23,358 nt of DNA from NCBI GenBank assembly GCA_023254365.1, contig JALRLQ010000021.1, positions 1 to 23,358 on the forward strand, in the 5' to 3' direction. The stretch is from Candidatus Poseidonia sp. Lineage in GTDB: Archaea; Thermoplasmatota; Poseidoniia; Poseidoniales; Poseidoniaceae. The notes under the pieces are model-generated. The model did not search any database and was not told the origin of the DNA. It saw nothing but the letters and a program-made list of their open reading frames with translations. This document shows, piece by piece, positions 22,380 to 23,358 of the stretch (positions are counted from its first letter, which is position 1; each line of letters starts with the position of its first letter). The position numbers and the translations under genes were made by a program.

Positions 22380-23358
22380 ATGACCCTCGTGGACCGCCGA
22401 ATGCGTCCACTGAAAGACCTTCGAATCTCCGTAACCGACCGATGCAACTTCCGGTGTTCCTACTGCATGCCAAGGGAACATTTTGGAACCGACCATCCGT
22501 TCCTTCCAAGAGAAGACCTGCTCAGTTACGAAGAGATTGTCCTCGTGGTTCGCTCACTGCTACCTGTAGGACTGGAAAAGGTGCGTTTGACCGGCGGTGA
22601 GCCGCTGCTGCGCAACGATTTGGTGAACCTGATTCAAATGATCCGGCAGGCGGCTCCGGACATTGACCTTGCCATGACGACCAACGGTGCGTTGCTGGCA
22701 AAACATGCAACCTCACTCGTTGAAGCAGGGCTCGACCGCGTCACCGTGAGTTTGGATGCCATCGAGCCAGAAGTGTTCGCCACCATGGCCGATACCGACC
22801 AGTTCACGCCTCAACACGTGGTGGAAGCCATCGATGCAGCGCTTCACGCAGGGTTGAAGGTCAAGGTCAACGCCGTGATTCGCAAAAATGTCAACGAAGA
22901 TCAAATCCTTGCGTTGGCAGAGATGTGCACCCATCGAAGCGTACCGCTTCGGTTCGTTGAATACATGGACGTAGGCAACACCAACGCTTGGAAACTGGAC
23001 GAGATCGTCAGCGGCCGTGAGGTCCGAGCAACACTTGAGCAACGGTTTGGCCAGCTGTCTCCCGAAACTGGACAAAACATCCACGAAGTGGCACGACGGC
23101 ATACCACGCCAAACGGGGATGTTTTTGGATTCATCAACTCCGTCACGGAGCCCTTTTGCGGTGATTGTTCGAGAGCAAGGCTTTCGGCAAACGGTTCTGT
23201 GTACACCTGTTTGTTTGCCACCAACGGCCACGATGTACGGGGGCTGCTTCGAATGGGAGCCTCACTGGCCGATATTCAACAAGCCATCGCCAGCATTTGG
23301 TCCCAACGAACCGACCAGTATTCGGTTGAACGTGGCAAGAACAACACCGAGGCCTCCA
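22380..23358 (+). CDS. moaA: GTP 3',8-cyclase MoaA (3' truncated by the window end)
   Basis: This radical SAM enzyme carries out the first step of molybdenum cofactor synthesis with MoaC. Visible are the LRISVTDRCNFRCSYCMP motif (C-x3-C-x2-C, SAM cluster), VRLTGGEPLLRNDL, TVSLDA, NAVIRKNVN and the C-terminal second-cluster motif FCGDCSRARLSANGSVYTCL. The last residues (TDQYSVERG) match the region shortly before the C-terminal Gly-Gly tail of bacterial-type MoaA, so perhaps 10-20 residues lie outside the window. ATG 22380 gives the usual N-terminus (DRRMRPLKDLRISVTDRC). An in-frame ATG at 22323, preceded by AAGGTGG, would add 19 residues. It is divergent from aroA, and their possible starts are 16 to 139 bp apart. 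Confidence 0.94.
   Translation, partial: MTLVDRRMRPLKDLRISVTDRCNFRCSYCMPREHFGTDHPFLPREDLLSYEEIVLVVRSLLPVGLEKVRLTGGEPLLRNDLVNLIQMIRQAAPDIDLAMTTNGALLAKHATSLVEAGLDRVTVSLDAIEPEVFATMADTDQFTPQHVVEAIDAALHAGLKVKVNAVIRKNVNEDQILALAEMCTHRSVPLRFVEYMDVGNTNAWKLDEIVSGREVRATLEQRFGQLSPETGQNIHEVARRHTTPNGDVFGFINSVTEPFCGDCSRARLSANGSVYTCLFATNGHDVRGLLRMGASLADIQQAIASIWSQRTDQYSVERGKNNTEAS

Noticed and set aside
1..23358. Insertion sequences, prophage genes or integrase-type attachment sites
   Set aside because: No transposase, integrase or long direct repeat was recognised; the window reads as core chromosome with a few lineage-specific genes.

Overview
The window is a gene-dense, moderately GC-rich archaeal chromosome segment. 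The archaeal assignment rests on ribosomal proteins L37e, L44e, S27e and L10e, aIF2-alpha, Nop10, a PAC2-family protein, the ABC protein RLI/ABCE1 and TATA-box promoters. Bacterial-type MutS and MutL, an ETF alpha subunit and many short or zero-length gene junctions point to a mesophilic, probably planktonic Thermoplasmatota lineage such as Marine Group II (Poseidoniales). That placement is an inference from gene content; no search was run.

Layout. Positions 1-247 hold the 3' end of etfA (+). On the minus strand, 248-4513 carries rpl37e, purF, a propeller/PKD-like hypothetical protein and a glyoxalase-II-like hydrolase. Positions 4587-5839 (-) encode two overlapping membrane proteins with a TATA box that implies a leaderless mRNA. 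Positions 5969-8325 (+) are the classic archaeal cluster rpl44e-rps27e-eif2a-nop10-pac2. tRNA-Ser(CGA) (-) and a 66-residue ubiquitin-like protein ending in Gly-Gly (+) share a small divergent promoter region. Positions 8670-14771 (-) run rpl10e, rli, then two tandem paralogous proteins that fuse a Cas4/RecB-type PD-(D/E)XK nuclease with a four-cysteine Fe-S signature to C-terminal OB-like domains. Positions 14825-20887 (+) hold a two-TM protein with a beta-rich domain, then mutS and mutL overlapping by 4 bp. aroA (-) and the 5' part of moaA (+) close the window.

How the parts fit. One theme is translation: ribosomal proteins, aIF2-alpha, Nop10, RLI and a tRNA. The other is DNA maintenance: MutS, an endonuclease-type MutL and the two nuclease-OB proteins. 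MutS carries a sequence matching a PCNA-interacting (PIP) box in the C-terminal region where bacterial MutS carries its beta-clamp motif, which suggests adaptation to an archaeal sliding clamp. The mutS ribosome-binding site lies in one arm of a perfect 11-bp inverted repeat. The tandem nuclease-OB pair downstream of RLI is the best candidate for an undescribed system.

Promoters fall into two classes. TATA-like elements lie 39-40 nt from the start codon for three ribosomal-protein genes, which also have Shine-Dalgarno leaders. They lie 24-29 nt away for three other genes, consistent with leaderless mRNAs.
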